DNA of 64,000 nucleotides from CAVZZV01 sp963779845 (GCA_963779845.1 CAVZZV010000005.1:930001-994000); one strand, 5' to 3'; counted from the first letter of the stretch, positions 19,863 through 29,937 are shown. Notes: generated from the letters alone by a model not told the origin. Program-made: numbers and translations.

Positions 19863-20116
19863 TTGGGAATATATTCGTTAACAATTTATTTAACCATTAA
19901 TAAAAAACACTGCAGAAAAATAATTTTCCTTCACCTGCCAAACGCAACACTCTTTGGTTCTTATCTGATTAGGTCAATTTTATCTTCATTGTCTTACGTA
20001 AAGTAAAAATCAACCTTTGTTTTTTCAATCTATCTCCTCTTTATCAAACTCAATTTTACTGAACGAGCTGTTGTAAAAACTGTTTTAATTTAAATAAATT
20101 AATTCCACCCCTTAAT

Positions 20117-21829
20117 CTATTCATACAGAAACTGCAATAGCGAAACACCCTGCCGTGGCAGTTTCATTTTTATGGTAGTTTCTCCGTTTTCAGGATTTAT
20201 CCATTTTGGAGAAGTATATAATTGCAGCTGCCCGGCTTTCTCCAGTTCCGAAATTTGTTCCGGTGATGGATTTTGAGGCGATCCCATCTCTTTCCAAACC
20301 GTGTATGAGTTGCTGTTCTTCTGATCAATTCTGTAATGATTCATGAATACTTTATTACCGGGTATTCCCTCCACTTTTATCTCCACATCTGCATCCGGCA
20401 CATCGAGGTCATTTTTATCGTAGTAATTCCAGACCATAATGGTGGACGATTTTTCCCCTTTTGCCGCAATGGCATGTACATCGGGTTTATCGCCACGTAC
20501 ACTTTCATCACGTATTTTAAAACAATCATATGCAAGGTCTCCTGCAACTTTTACCCTGTTCCCCTGCATCATTCCAAACATCCTGAAAACATTTAAAACC
20601 GGTTTATCGACACCATTCGTTGCCATATCCCGAAATCCGGCAAACCATGCCTGGTTTTCAAATTCAAAACCCCAGGTAACAGCCCCCAATAAATTAACCC
20701 CATAGAAATCTGCCAACTCATATTTTCTTGCGAAAGAGGCAGCGGTATAACTTGCATACATAGTTCCATTACGATAAGCATTTTGGGGATAATCTTCTTC
20801 GGAACATGCAGCACATCCCTCAGGGTCCGATTCTCCAATTACAATTGGCAAGTGTTTGAGTGTAGGGTAGGAAGCTACAATTTTAAAACCATTATCTATA
20901 CTGCGTAATTGTCTACTCATATCCATTTGCACTACCCCATCCACCAGATTAGGAGCTCCTTTTGCATGAAAGGTAATATAATCAAGAGGTGAACCCACTT
21001 TCCCGGTAACATAATTTTTTCCACCCACCACATGGTCTAAAAAGGTTTTTAAAAAACCGGTAGCCCTTTCGGTTACTGGACTCGTCACTTCTGGCCCGGC
21101 AATACGGGCAGTGGGAAGTGCCCTTTTTACTGCGTCTGCTGCATAATCATATAATTTTAAGTACTCTTCCGTTGTCCCTTGCCAGTACCCTCCATCAGGC
21201 TCATTCCAGACTTCCCAATACCAACTCTCGACCTCTTCTTTTCCATAACGTTCTACTGAATGCTTAACCCATTGATAAACGAGTTCTGCCCATTTCTTAT
21301 AATCTTTGGGTGGGTAGGCCCAACCGAGAAATATATCTCCATATTTCGCTCCGGGTTTCCAATGATGACGATAGGGTTCCGGATTAGAGGAGAGAGCCTT
21401 AGGCATAAATCCAATCTGTGCCATGGGCTTCATCCCTCTTTCAAGGTAGGTATCAAATATTTTATCGATGACCGTCCAATCATATATTGGGTTTCCTTTT
21501 TTATCCTCTGTATAGGCATTGGTGGATCCCCATTTAAGAGCAGCCCGGGGTCCCTCGTCTGTTACCAATAAACTATGTGCACGAACATAAACAGGCACCG
21601 GACTTAAATCTGCAATTTCTGAAAGTAGTTTTTTACCATCTTTCATATAGGTGTAGTTAGGCTCATCATATCCCCACCAGGCCCAGACAGGTTGCATCGG
21701 TCCAACTTCAGTATTGAAGTCAATGTTTAGAGTTACTGTTTCTGAATTATCTTGTGCAAAAACAGTAGTTACTGAAAGCACTGCTAAAAACAAAACAATC
21801 GTCGAAAACAACTTTAAATCTAATTTCAT
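20117..21829 (-). CDS. GH39-type glycosidase (beta-xylosidase / iduronidase-like), secreted
   Basis: I chose the ATG at 21829 because it gives a clean signal peptide (KLFSTIVLFLAVLSV..VFAQ); an upstream ATG at 21856 adds nine residues. The mature protein has the GH39 pattern: an N-terminal VPVYVRAHSLL strand, the acid/base motif WYWEVWNEPDGGYW (Glu210 from this start), FHAKG, and the nucleophile motif IVIGESDPEGCAAC (Glu333). The C-terminal part is a beta-sandwich. Known GH39 members are beta-xylosidases, alpha-L-iduronidases and a few exo-galactosidases. Next to sulfatases any of these is possible, but GH51 and GH43 neighbours favour a pentose-containing substrate. It sits between the beta-helix protein and a sulfatase on the same strand. 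Confidence 0.85.
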   Translation of the reverse strand: MKLDLKLFSTIVLFLAVLSVTTVFAQDNSETVTLNIDFNTEVGPMQPVWAWWGYDEPNYTYMKDGKKLLSEIADLSPVPVYVRAHSLLVTDEGPRAALKWGSTNAYTEDKKGNPIYDWTVIDKIFDTYLERGMKPMAQIGFMPKALSSNPEPYRHHWKPGAKYGDIFLGWAYPPKDYKKWAELVYQWVKHSVERYGKEEVESWYWEVWNEPDGGYWQGTTEEYLKLYDYAADAVKRALPTARIAGPEVTSPVTERATGFLKTFLDHVVGGKNYVTGKVGSPLDYITFHAKGAPNLVDGVVQMDMSRQLRSIDNGFKIVASYPTLKHLPIVIGESDPEGCAACSEEDYPQNAYRNGTMYASYTAASFARKYELADFYGVNLLGAVTWGFEFENQAWFAGFRDMATNGVDKPVLNVFRMFGMMQGNRVKVAGDLAYDCFKIRDESVRGDKPDVHAIAAKGEKSSTIMVWNYYDKNDLDVPDADVEIKVEGIPGNKVFMNHYRIDQKNSNSYTVWKEMGSPQNPSPEQISELEKAGQLQLYTSPKWINPENGETTIKMKLPRQGVSLLQFLYE

Positions 21830-22097
21830 CTCCTTATTGTATTTGGTGAATTCCATCTAATATTATTTTTAAATAATGCATCCTTAATCTCTTTCATTTT
21901 AAATTATGAATTCATTTTCACTAATGCCCATTAGTTTTTAATGAGTTTAGTTTTTTCTTTAAATGATTTGCTTTTAAAATTACGAATATATTATTATTGA
22001 TTTAATTTTTACTAGCTCGCATTTGTCTAAAAATTCGAGATAAATACTGAATAGGGGTTTAAATTTCACAGGCGCTTTTTTGGGTTTCAGTGTCTAT

Positions 22098-23729
22098 CTA
22101 TCTTGTAATTTTTTTGTAATCCGGTATTTTGGGTGTTGTTCCGGTTTTACTCCAGGGAACGACTCCAACTTCCTCTGCCCATTTTTGCCATTTGTCGGCC
22201 AAGTCCCTGGCCACATCCGGATACTTACTGCAAAGATCCTTTAATTCTGTTCGATCTTCCACTATATTATACAATTCCCATGAGTACCCCAATCGGGTCA
22301 CAAGCTTCCAATCCCCGTCCATTATTGCCTTATTTCCTTCATGTTCCCAATATATTGTCTCATGGTTTATAGGGTTTTGTCCTTTAAAGTAGGGAACCAA
22401 ACTCTTCCCCGGAGTCGGTATAATTTGATGTCCATTAAATTCAGAAGGGTACGACGCGCCGCCTACCTCCAGACAGGTCGACATGATATCTATAATATGA
22501 CTTCTTTGCCTGACGAAATCATCCGAATTCCTTACAATACCCCGTGGCCAGTGTGCAATAAATGGAGTTACTATACCACCTTCGTGAACATAATGTTTAA
22601 ATAAGCGGAACGGGGTGTTACTCAAATTTGACCATGCTCCATATGAACCCCATGATTCAGGAGATCCTATCAAATTTGTTGTATCAATTGTACCAATAGA
22701 TTCAGCACATCCGCCATTATCTGAAAGGAACATGATGAGGGTATTGTCCATCATACCCTTTTCCTTGAGTTTATCAACAATTCTTCCGATCCCCCTGTCC
22801 AGAATTGAAATCTGAGCTGCATAAACTGCCATTTTTCTGTCCCATATTTCCTTTTGCTTCTGAGTAAGCGAATTCCACCCGGGCATATGCTCATCTCTTG
22901 GAGAAAGCGGATAATCCTGATCAATTATTCCCATTTGCTTCATTTTATTGTATCGTTGTACCCGCAAAGAATCCCACCCTATCATGTACCTGCCCTGGTA
23001 TTTTGCGATTTCTTCTTCGGGAGCCTGAATGGGCCAGTGAGGCGCCGTATAAGCCTGATAGAGGAAAAATGGTTGATCATCATCCTGATTTTCGATAAAA
23101 TTAAGAGCTTGCTCTGTAAAGAAATCAGTTATATAAAATCCTTCTGCATTGGGTTCAATTATTGAATCGTTAAAAGCAAATTTATCCTGTTTAGGGTCAA
23201 AATAATGATACCCTCCAAGAACAACCAGCGACTGATCGAATCCTCTGTCAATGGGCCAATGTGGTCGATATTGACCAACATGCCATTTCCCGCATAAATA
23301 AGTTTGGTATCCGGCTGGTTTTAAACCCTCTGCCAAGCTTACAGAATTCTCCGATAAAAAATCGGTATACCCGGGAGGCCCTAATATTTCCCGTATTTTT
23401 TTTTGATTAGAAGTTGTCAGAAACCCAACCCCTGCCTGGTGCGGATAAAGGCCGGTAAGAATTGATGCTCGCGATGGGCTACATCGGGCACCATTATAAA
23501 ACCGGGTAAACCTTATACCACTATTGGCCAATTTATCCAGATTTGGGGTTTTAATTTCCGAACCATAACTGCCAATATCTGAAAAACCCATGTCGTCAGC
23601 CAATATGATAACTATATTGGGCTTAGAATTTTTATGAGCACCATTTAATCCTTTATCAACATTTTTACAGCTTTGCAAAATCATTGTGGTGCCAAAAAAC
23701 AGACAGAATATGATAGATTTAATTTTCAC
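22098..23729 (-). CDS. S1-family sulfatase, lipoprotein
   Basis: The 543-residue protein has a lipoprotein signal (LQSC, Cys21), the metal motif LADDMGFSD (Asp45-Asp46) and the modification motif CSPSR with Cys83. It also has GLYPHQAGVGFL, CGKWHVGQ and FLSDNGGCAE, and ends in the arylsulfatase-type tail with ELYNIVEDRTELKDL. It would be anchored in a membrane facing the periplasm or outside and remove sulfate esters from PUL products. Similarity in motif spacing to the plus-strand sulfatase at 11696-13360 indicates the same broad S1 branch. The exact S1 subfamily needs a database comparison. Confidence 0.93.
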   Translation of the reverse strand: MKIKSIIFCLFFGTTMILQSCKNVDKGLNGAHKNSKPNIVIILADDMGFSDIGSYGSEIKTPNLDKLANSGIRFTRFYNGARCSPSRASILTGLYPHQAGVGFLTTSNQKKIREILGPPGYTDFLSENSVSLAEGLKPAGYQTYLCGKWHVGQYRPHWPIDRGFDQSLVVLGGYHYFDPKQDKFAFNDSIIEPNAEGFYITDFFTEQALNFIENQDDDQPFFLYQAYTAPHWPIQAPEEEIAKYQGRYMIGWDSLRVQRYNKMKQMGIIDQDYPLSPRDEHMPGWNSLTQKQKEIWDRKMAVYAAQISILDRGIGRIVDKLKEKGMMDNTLIMFLSDNGGCAESIGTIDTTNLIGSPESWGSYGAWSNLSNTPFRLFKHYVHEGGIVTPFIAHWPRGIVRNSDDFVRQRSHIIDIMSTCLEVGGASYPSEFNGHQIIPTPGKSLVPYFKGQNPINHETIYWEHEGNKAIMDGDWKLVTRLGYSWELYNIVEDRTELKDLCSKYPDVARDLADKWQKWAEEVGVVPWSKTGTTPKIPDYKKITR

Positions 23730-23760
23730 AATCTAATTATATTTTGAACTATACTTATGC

Positions 23761-24012
23761 TCACCTGTTACTGGAATTGGTCACCCCCTCAGCCGAATTT
23801 TTTGGAATATATGCTTTAAGTTTAGCAACAATAACCTTGTATTTTTCAAATTGTGAATCCAGCAGGTTATCGTATTCGTTTTCATGAGTCAAGTGGTCAT
23901 ATAGCTCACAAGAACCATCGTTAAATTGGATGTACCTGTAATATTCGTCCCGAATAGAGTAATTTATGATATACGTGTCGGATATCAATGTGAAGCATGC
24001 CAAATCGGACAA
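23761..24012 (-). pseudogene. C-terminal remnant of an iduronate-2-sulfatase-like sulfatase
   Basis: An 83-codon frame opens with TTG and has no signal peptide or catalytic core. The part from about 23985 to the stop reads IRDEYYRYIQFNDGSCELYDHLTHENEYDNLL, then KLKAYIPKNSAE. This matches the end of iduronate-2-sulfatase-like proteins and parallels DGRYRFIQYPDGSEEFYDHKTDPHEWNNI in the intact sulfatase at 25529-27133. The 200 bases upstream show no matching sequence. It is best read as the tail of a deleted third or fourth sulfatase gene, left between two intact PUL genes. Confidence 0.75.
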
Positions 24013-24213
24013 CCTTTTTCAGCAAACAAATGAGGTTGGGTGCTTGATCTTCACAGCCGTAACTTGTAACATCTGTTTTTAATCTCAATCGTCGGCCCCT
24101 ATTATCACGATGTCTGAATTTTTTGACCAGGACGGGAAGTTATTTACTCACCCCATCCTGATATCAGAAAAAAAATCATCCCCCACAAAAAATACCTTCT
24201 CAAGATCCAGTTA

Positions 24214-25293
24214 CTATCTGTTTATTGTCAGACTTTTTATTAAATCTACTTCTTCCTGTTTGTAAGGTGTTCCATCAGGGTGAAATATTTCGTGAAACCA
24301 TAGTGGTGGTTCTGATCCATCGGGAATAGGCTCACCCCAGGCATATTTTGTGTTTGATTTTCCGGCAACTAGTCCCCAGTTAATTGCGCCTATATTTTCC
24401 TTCGCCAGCATAGGCATAATATTGGTAAACAAGCTATTATTACGGCGAGCCATGTATTCGGTGCATACTAAGGGTCGGCCATAGGTCTTTAATGTATCAA
24501 TAGCGGCTTGATGTTTTTCCGGCCCTTCATAATTATGGTAGGTGATAATATCGGAATTTTCGATCTGGAATTTATTAAGGTCCGACAAAGACAATTTCCA
24601 AACTCCTACTGACAACGGTTGTGAAGGCCTCACCTCCCAGCCCCATTCAAATGCTTTTTGCAACAGAGGCATTGACTTATTTCCGTAATTTGAGTTACCA
24701 GGTTCATTGTACAAATCCCAAATGGCAATGCGCTCGTCATTTTCGAAAGTTGTTAACACATCTTTTACATAGTTTTCAAGCGTTTCAATCAGTGTTGAAT
24801 CCTCGTATAAAAGATCGCCCGGATCGCGTACCCATCCCGAATTATGTACCCCTGGTTTTGGATCGGGCTGTTTCCCTGCCTGGTACGTCGGGTTCCAGCA
24901 ATCGTCAAAAAAGACAAAAATGGTTTTTATGCCATGACTGTCAGCAATGTCCATATACTTGCCCATACGATCTTTAAAGCCGTCTTTGTCAACTTCCCAG
25001 GCCACATGATGCAGATACACACGCATACAATTCATGCCAATGTCTTCTGCCCATCCCAATTCGCGGTTAATCGTAGCCGTATCAAATGTTTCAGCCTGCC
25101 ATGTTTCCAATTGGTTAATGGCGGTGCTTGGATTAAAATTAGAACCCCTGAGCCAACCATTTTCATCCTGCCATGCCTGGGCTTGTTCAATTGTCCAGAT
25201 TTTTTTAACCGGCTCATCAGCGGTTTGTTTATTTGTTTGTGAAGTGCAGCTAAAAATAAATAAAGCTGAAACTAAATAGCATAAATTTCTCAT
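24214..25293 (-). CDS. GH5-like (clan GH-A) glycoside hydrolase, lipoprotein
   Basis: A 359-residue lipoprotein (IFSC, Cys16) with a compact TIM-barrel: GWLRGSNFNPSTAIN near the start, MRVYLHHVAWE, IFVFFDDCWNP, the acid/base motif IWDLYNEPGN (Glu197) and the nucleophile motif LVCTEYMAR (Glu279), then INWGLVAGKSNT. Length and motif order match a group of Bacteroidetes proteins usually annotated as cellulase- or xylanase-like but with little biochemistry. It lies between the sulfatase remnant and the iduronate-sulfatase-like gene on the same strand, and probably acts in the periplasm or at the surface on desulfated oligosaccharides. The substrate is not evident. Confidence 0.8.
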   Translation of the reverse strand: MRNLCYLVSALFIFSCTSQTNKQTADEPVKKIWTIEQAQAWQDENGWLRGSNFNPSTAINQLETWQAETFDTATINRELGWAEDIGMNCMRVYLHHVAWEVDKDGFKDRMGKYMDIADSHGIKTIFVFFDDCWNPTYQAGKQPDPKPGVHNSGWVRDPGDLLYEDSTLIETLENYVKDVLTTFENDERIAIWDLYNEPGNSNYGNKSMPLLQKAFEWGWEVRPSQPLSVGVWKLSLSDLNKFQIENSDIITYHNYEGPEKHQAAIDTLKTYGRPLVCTEYMARRNNSLFTNIMPMLAKENIGAINWGLVAGKSNTKYAWGEPIPDGSEPPLWFHEIFHPDGTPYKQEEVDLIKSLTINR

Positions 25294-25528
25294 ATAATTT
25301 TATATATCTAATTAATAATTTAATTCTAACACCCTTAATTCTCCTTAAAAGGGAATTATAAAAATAATCAAAATCCTCGGAATGGGAAATAATTTTGATA
25401 TTATTATATAACCTCCTTGCATCAGATATTTTAAGAATTCATCCTAAGTGATTCATTTTTTAAGCCGCTTTTTTTACAAGCACCCGAATTGATGGGAATG
25501 AACCTTTCCCTACTGAGTTTAAAAATTC

Positions 25529-27133
25529 TTAGTTGATTTTCGATTTTTTTATGACAACTGAGGGATACCATTCCTTGGGGATTTCTTTTTTCAATTTTTC
25601 CCTTTCTTTCCGGATATCAGGGTCTGAAATGATATTGTTCCACTCATGAGGATCAGTTTTATGATCATAAAACTCTTCACTACCATCGGGATATTGAATG
25701 AATCGGTACCGACCATCGGTAACTCCGGAGTAATGTTCACCAAAGGTAGTCAGAACTGCCCGCCCGGATTCCTTTGCAGGATTTTTAATATAAGGAACTA
25801 TGCTGACACCATCAAGTTTGCTATGGGGTTGGCCCAAACCACAATATTCAGCCAGTGTTGGGTAAATGTCGACCAAACTTACCGGATTGGTGCAAACGGA
25901 TCCTTTTGTTTCAGGCGTCCTGATCAGCATCGGAACGTAATCAGCCATGCGCCAGAGGGTTGATTTTTCCCAATGGTTTTTCTCACCACAATGATACCCA
26001 TTATCAGAAATAACAACCACAATGGTATTTTTTGAATAGGTACTTTTATCCAATGCCTCAATTACCCGGCCAACATTCCAATCAGCAAACGAATTGGTGG
26101 CACAATATCCCCAAATCATTTTTTTCCACATATCCGGAGTTGAAGCACCCGAGACTAAAAATCTCCTCCCATCACTATATCCACTATTAGCAAGATCTTT
26201 TCCCTGCTCAGGTATATCATTCAGATCCGCTGGATTATATCCCTCAGGGATTGTTATTTCATTGATATCGTACATATCGAAAAAACGTTTGGGCGCAGTA
26301 AATGGGGTGTGTGGCCTCCATAATCCGTAATATAAAAAGAAAGGCTTTTCGTGTTGCTGATTTAGAAAATCAATAGCTGCGTCAGCATTTTTTATATCCG
26401 GAAATGCCTCATCCGGAAATGATTCAACCCCCCACCACATGTCCTCTTTCATCAGTAAATTCCCGGGACTGGGATAGGGACCAAAACCCCCTTTGTACAC
26501 TGGACTATTGTCGAACATTGCTTCCTCTCTATCCTCAGGAATTGTGCCATGAAAAATTTTACCACCCGCCCAGGTTTCGTAACCGTTGCGCTTGAAAAAC
26601 TCAGGCATCGCCTCTACCTGCTGTAGGACTTCTGAGTCAGTCCATGAAGTGGCTTCATGGCTATAATTTCCTGTGTTGTGTGGGTACCTGCCACTAAAGA
26701 AAGCAGCACGAGAGGGCAAACATACCGGTGCAGCACAAAAAGAGTTGGTAAAAATAACAGCCTGCTCGCTTAATTTATCGAGATATGGCGTCCTCAAAGG
26801 AGCGTATTCCTTCAAAAGTCCATAGCCATTCATGTCGTCGACACAAATAAAAACTACATTTGGTTTCTTTGCCAATGTACTGATCGAAAATGGGTCATAA
26901 AATCCATTGAAATCATCAGTCGGGTTGGTTTGGGCAGAATAAGGATGAGTGGGCCTTGCTTCTCCCTGCATAGCCAGCCCGGTATATATGATCGGGCCGG
27001 CCACATCATTCCCCGATTTATTGCTTGGGATTTCCTCCTGCCCTTCCAATGCTTTTACCGGCTTTTGCCCATATATCCATTGGGTGGTCAGAACATAAAG
27101 GACGAAAAATATGATTTGAAATAAGTTCTTCAT
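25529..27133 (-). CDS. Iduronate-2-sulfatase-like S1 sulfatase, secreted
   Basis: The 534-residue protein has a signal peptide ending at IYGQ and an unusual spacer of about 65 residues before the sulfatase core begins at PNVVFICVDDMNGYG (Asp99-Asp100). The modification motif is CLPSR with Cys138, followed by FFSGRYPHNTGNYSHE, a signature typical of iduronate-2-sulfatase-like enzymes rather than arylsulfatase types. ISDNGYHCGEKNHWEKSTLW supplies the second metal and substrate site, and the end reads YRFIQYPDGSEEFYDHKTDPHEW. It is the right-hand end of the PUL and, with the two other sulfatases, indicates several kinds of sulfate position on the substrate. Confidence 0.92.
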   Translation of the reverse strand: MKNLFQIIFFVLYVLTTQWIYGQKPVKALEGQEEIPSNKSGNDVAGPIIYTGLAMQGEARPTHPYSAQTNPTDDFNGFYDPFSISTLAKKPNVVFICVDDMNGYGLLKEYAPLRTPYLDKLSEQAVIFTNSFCAAPVCLPSRAAFFSGRYPHNTGNYSHEATSWTDSEVLQQVEAMPEFFKRNGYETWAGGKIFHGTIPEDREEAMFDNSPVYKGGFGPYPSPGNLLMKEDMWWGVESFPDEAFPDIKNADAAIDFLNQQHEKPFFLYYGLWRPHTPFTAPKRFFDMYDINEITIPEGYNPADLNDIPEQGKDLANSGYSDGRRFLVSGASTPDMWKKMIWGYCATNSFADWNVGRVIEALDKSTYSKNTIVVVISDNGYHCGEKNHWEKSTLWRMADYVPMLIRTPETKGSVCTNPVSLVDIYPTLAEYCGLGQPHSKLDGVSIVPYIKNPAKESGRAVLTTFGEHYSGVTDGRYRFIQYPDGSEEFYDHKTDPHEWNNIISDPDIRKEREKLKKEIPKEWYPSVVIKKSKIN

Positions 27134-27369
27134 TTAAATAAAATGCTGGTTTAAATTATTAATGAAATTTAATATCTCTTAAGGGGTTATTCTGTTCATA
27201 TACTCATTTATTCGACAATTATTATTTTGAATCTCTAAGCTGGTTTCATTTCAATTTCCTCCCAATAAATTCCCGGTTCATCTTCATACAGGTCCAAAAA
27301 TAAAGAATAAATTTATTTCTAAAAGGATTTTATCATGAACCGTGCTCCCTTTTGCGCATTATCCGGTCC

Positions 27370-27963
27370 CTATGGTAAGATATCCTCTATACAGTAATCA
27401 TCCATTTCCAGCATGGCATTGATCATTCCTGCATGCCGGAAGGTATGGAGGTCCTCCACTGTAATGCATTCCTCACGTATTAATCCTTCCTGCAGCAACT
27501 GAGTTCGCTTGGTTCCATTGAGAAGGGGGTTTGCAGGGGTAAGGTATTCAACCCCATCGAAAAAAATCAGATTTGAAAAACTTGTATCACTTACCATTCC
27601 ATTTTTTACAATAATGATCTCATCGCAATCATCCCTCCTGTTTTTTAGCTTCACCAGAGGTTCCCGGTCTGCGAATTTGTAGGAGTAGTCAATTTCGTTG
27701 TCATGAACAATCCCGAGGTTGTTGATTTTTCTTTTCTCATACGGGGTATGACGGATCTCTTCTATGCCATTGGGGCCGTATCTTATGGTACACCGTATGA
27801 CTTGTTGTGGAGGCAATTCTTCGGGATTGATTAAATCCTCGACCCTTAAAAGAGCTCTAATACCAAAAAAATCCCTTCTCGTCCTGTTCATTCGCGCATT
27901 ATGAGCCTCAGGATGAATAATCTGACCATTCTGAATTTTTATGGTTTCAATGAACAGGCACAT
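27370..27963 (-). CDS. pabC: Aminotransferase class IV, probable 4-amino-4-deoxychorismate lyase
   Basis: I start the gene at ATG 27963 (MCLFIETIKIQNG), which gives the usual N-terminus and a 17-base overlap with the upstream pabB-like gene; a longer start at 28002 is less natural. The 197-residue PLP-fold protein has HNARMNRTRRDFFG, the lysine-bearing region YKFADREPLVKLKNRRDDCDEIIIVKNG, and NGTKRTQLLQEGLI. It would convert aminodeoxychorismate to p-aminobenzoate and pyruvate in folate synthesis. The overlap with the PabB homologue strongly supports this over a branched-chain aminotransferase role. It is shorter than typical PabC proteins, as is common for this Bacteroidetes form. Confidence 0.85.
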   Translation of the reverse strand: MCLFIETIKIQNGQIIHPEAHNARMNRTRRDFFGIRALLRVEDLINPEELPPQQVIRCTIRYGPNGIEEIRHTPYEKRKINNLGIVHDNEIDYSYKFADREPLVKLKNRRDDCDEIIIVKNGMVSDTSFSNLIFFDGVEYLTPANPLLNGTKRTQLLQEGLIREECITVEDLHTFRHAGMINAMLEMDDYCIEDILP

Positions 27964-28915
27964 ATATTTTTTCAAGGTATTCATTAAATTCTTTCTCCAC
28001 ATTACTTTGAGAGGTTATGCCCCCTCCGCTTTTAAAATAATACTTTGAACCTCTTTTTTCAATATACCGGATTATTACTGCCGACTCCATGTTACATCCA
28101 TCGAAATAACCGAAAATTCCGGTATAGAATCCTCTTTTGTGCGATTCAATTTCCCGGATAAGTTCAATGGTTTTTCTCTTGGGTGCCCCTGTAACCGATC
28201 CTGCCGGAAGCACTTCCTGCAAAATGCTGCCAGGTTTATTTATAAATTCGGGTATGAGCTCCCCCTTGATCTCTGAACTAACCTGCAGGAGATCATATTT
28301 GCCGGCATTGATCTTTTCAACATATCGATAGCGTTCAACTTTTACCTTCTCTGCTACTCTGCTTAGATCGTTCCTGAGAAGATCAACGATAGTAGCGTGT
28401 TCGGCCATTTCTTTGGGATCGGTCATGATGATCTCTTCTGCCGCGGGTCTCCCCGCCTCAATAGTCCCCTTCATGGGAAATGCGGAGATATGGGCATCCT
28501 TTATTGTTAAAAAGCACTCAGGGGAAAAAACAACAAAACGGCCGGGGTAAAGAAGTTTGTATTTTGCATTACTGAGTCTAAAAATATCTTTCAGACTGCA
28601 ATCAATATAGATCTCCGTTTCAAATGTGAGGTTGAGGAGATAGGTGTTTCCTTTTTTTAATTCATCACTTACCCGTTCAAATTGTTGATGGAACACAATG
28701 GGTTTTACCCCTACTTTTTCCAGTTGGATGTTTCTGGTGCCCTCATAAAAATCCCTTGTCCCATTCCCCCTTCCTTCGATACTGAAAAGAATCCCCGAAC
28801 TCTTAATTTGTTCCTCTGATAATACCAGGATTTCCTGAAGGTCAAAATCAATGATAAACAGAAATGCTCTTTTTTCGCTGGCCAGTCGGTCCATTTTAGC
28901 AAAAGCTTCGTTCAT
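27947..28915 (-). CDS. pabB: Aminodeoxychorismate synthase component I
   Basis: This 322-residue chorismate-binding enzyme lacks the long N-terminal region of anthranilate synthase, as do many stand-alone PabB proteins. Conserved segments are TYLLNLTFETEI, SPECFLTI, FPMKGTIEAGRP, EHATIVDLLRNDLSRVA, the signature GSVTGAPKRKTIELI, and the C-terminal GFYTGIFGYFDG and YFKSGGGITSQSN. It adds an amino group to chorismate using glutamine-derived ammonia from a partner not present here. It overlaps the downstream lyase gene, forming a two-gene p-aminobenzoate unit. Confidence 0.92.
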   Translation of the reverse strand: MNEAFAKMDRLASEKRAFLFIIDFDLQEILVLSEEQIKSSGILFSIEGRGNGTRDFYEGTRNIQLEKVGVKPIVFHQQFERVSDELKKGNTYLLNLTFETEIYIDCSLKDIFRLSNAKYKLLYPGRFVVFSPECFLTIKDAHISAFPMKGTIEAGRPAAEEIIMTDPKEMAEHATIVDLLRNDLSRVAEKVKVERYRYVEKINAGKYDLLQVSSEIKGELIPEFINKPGSILQEVLPAGSVTGAPKRKTIELIREIESHKRGFYTGIFGYFDGCNMESAVIIRYIEKRGSKYYFKSGGGITSQSNVEKEFNEYLEKIYVPVH

Positions 28916-29098
28916 AATTTAAATCGTCGGTTTATCAAAAAACAATTCCCGGTAAAAATGAATCAAAAATGAAAATATGGATGCCTTATTCATATTCTTT
29001 GTAGCGAATCTCAGTTATTAAGAAGAAAATAAAGGGGATATCATTAAAAAAACTAAAATAGAAAATCAACTCATTTTTACCTTAACCTCTCCCGGGTA

Positions 29099-29770
29099 TT
29101 AGTGTTCTTCACAGGTGCAACTATATTTTTCACTATTTGCTTTTTCAAATGCTTCCCTCCCTTCCATAAAAGCAAACCAGGCTATGCCCAGGGATCCGAC
29201 AATATCAAACCATGCTATTCCGAATAGCTCATACAGTCCACTCGAAGCAAGAAGAATAAATGAGAGATAAAAACAAGTTTTCGTACAATTTGCATCAGCA
29301 ATTATAGCTTCAGAACTTAATTTTTTACCTATTCTCAACTTCCATTTCATTAAAAAATACATGGTTAAGATAGATAGAACAGAGATTATTATTCCTGCTG
29401 TAGTCGTTTCCGGTTTTGTACCGCTTAGGATATTCAATAGGGATCCGGCAACAAGGCCGGCAACAAGGACATAAAAGGAGGAGCCTGTTATTTTCAGAGC
29501 CTGCCGTTCAAATTTATCTCTTGATTCAACATCATGAACCCCCGTTTTTTTCATTCGGTAAATCATATGAAGAATTCCGGTTCCAGACACCACTTCAACA
29601 AAACTGTCCACGCCGAATCCAAGTAATGCAAGTGTTTCATCACCGATACCGAAAAAAATGGAAACAAGACCTTCAATGAGATTATAAACGATGGTGACAA
29701 TAGCGAGAATGTAAGCAATATGAATCAGCTTCGGTCTGGTTTCAGATTTATGTAAATCTATGTTGTTCAT
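29099..29770 (-). CDS. Cation diffusion facilitator family transporter (short form)
   Basis: From ATG 29770 (MNNIDLHKSE) the protein is 223 residues with about six hydrophobic spans. The CDF-like metal site is suggested by LALLGFGVDSFVEVVSG in helix 2 and EAIIADANCTKTCFYLS in helix 5, in place of the usual HxxxD pairs. It has no C-terminal cytoplasmic metal-binding domain, ending instead with a CTCEEH tail containing Cys and His. Proteins of this type are annotated as cation transporters; the metal is unknown. A longer start at 29809 would add 13 residues. It is flanked by unrelated genes. Confidence 0.75.
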   Translation of the reverse strand: MNNIDLHKSETRPKLIHIAYILAIVTIVYNLIEGLVSIFFGIGDETLALLGFGVDSFVEVVSGTGILHMIYRMKKTGVHDVESRDKFERQALKITGSSFYVLVAGLVAGSLLNILSGTKPETTTAGIIISVLSILTMYFLMKWKLRIGKKLSSEAIIADANCTKTCFYLSFILLASSGLYELFGIAWFDIVGSLGIAWFAFMEGREAFEKANSEKYSCTCEEH

Positions 29771-29937
29771 AATCCCCCCCAACAATTGAAGTATTGTGCA
29801 TATCCACAAAATCGGCTCAAATCAATCAATAATTATTATCTTTACTGCAAGCATGATAAAAGTAATTATGCAAATATAATGAAACTGATCAACATTCATT
29901 TTTCACCAAATCCGGAATAAACCTCCGCTTAAATATT

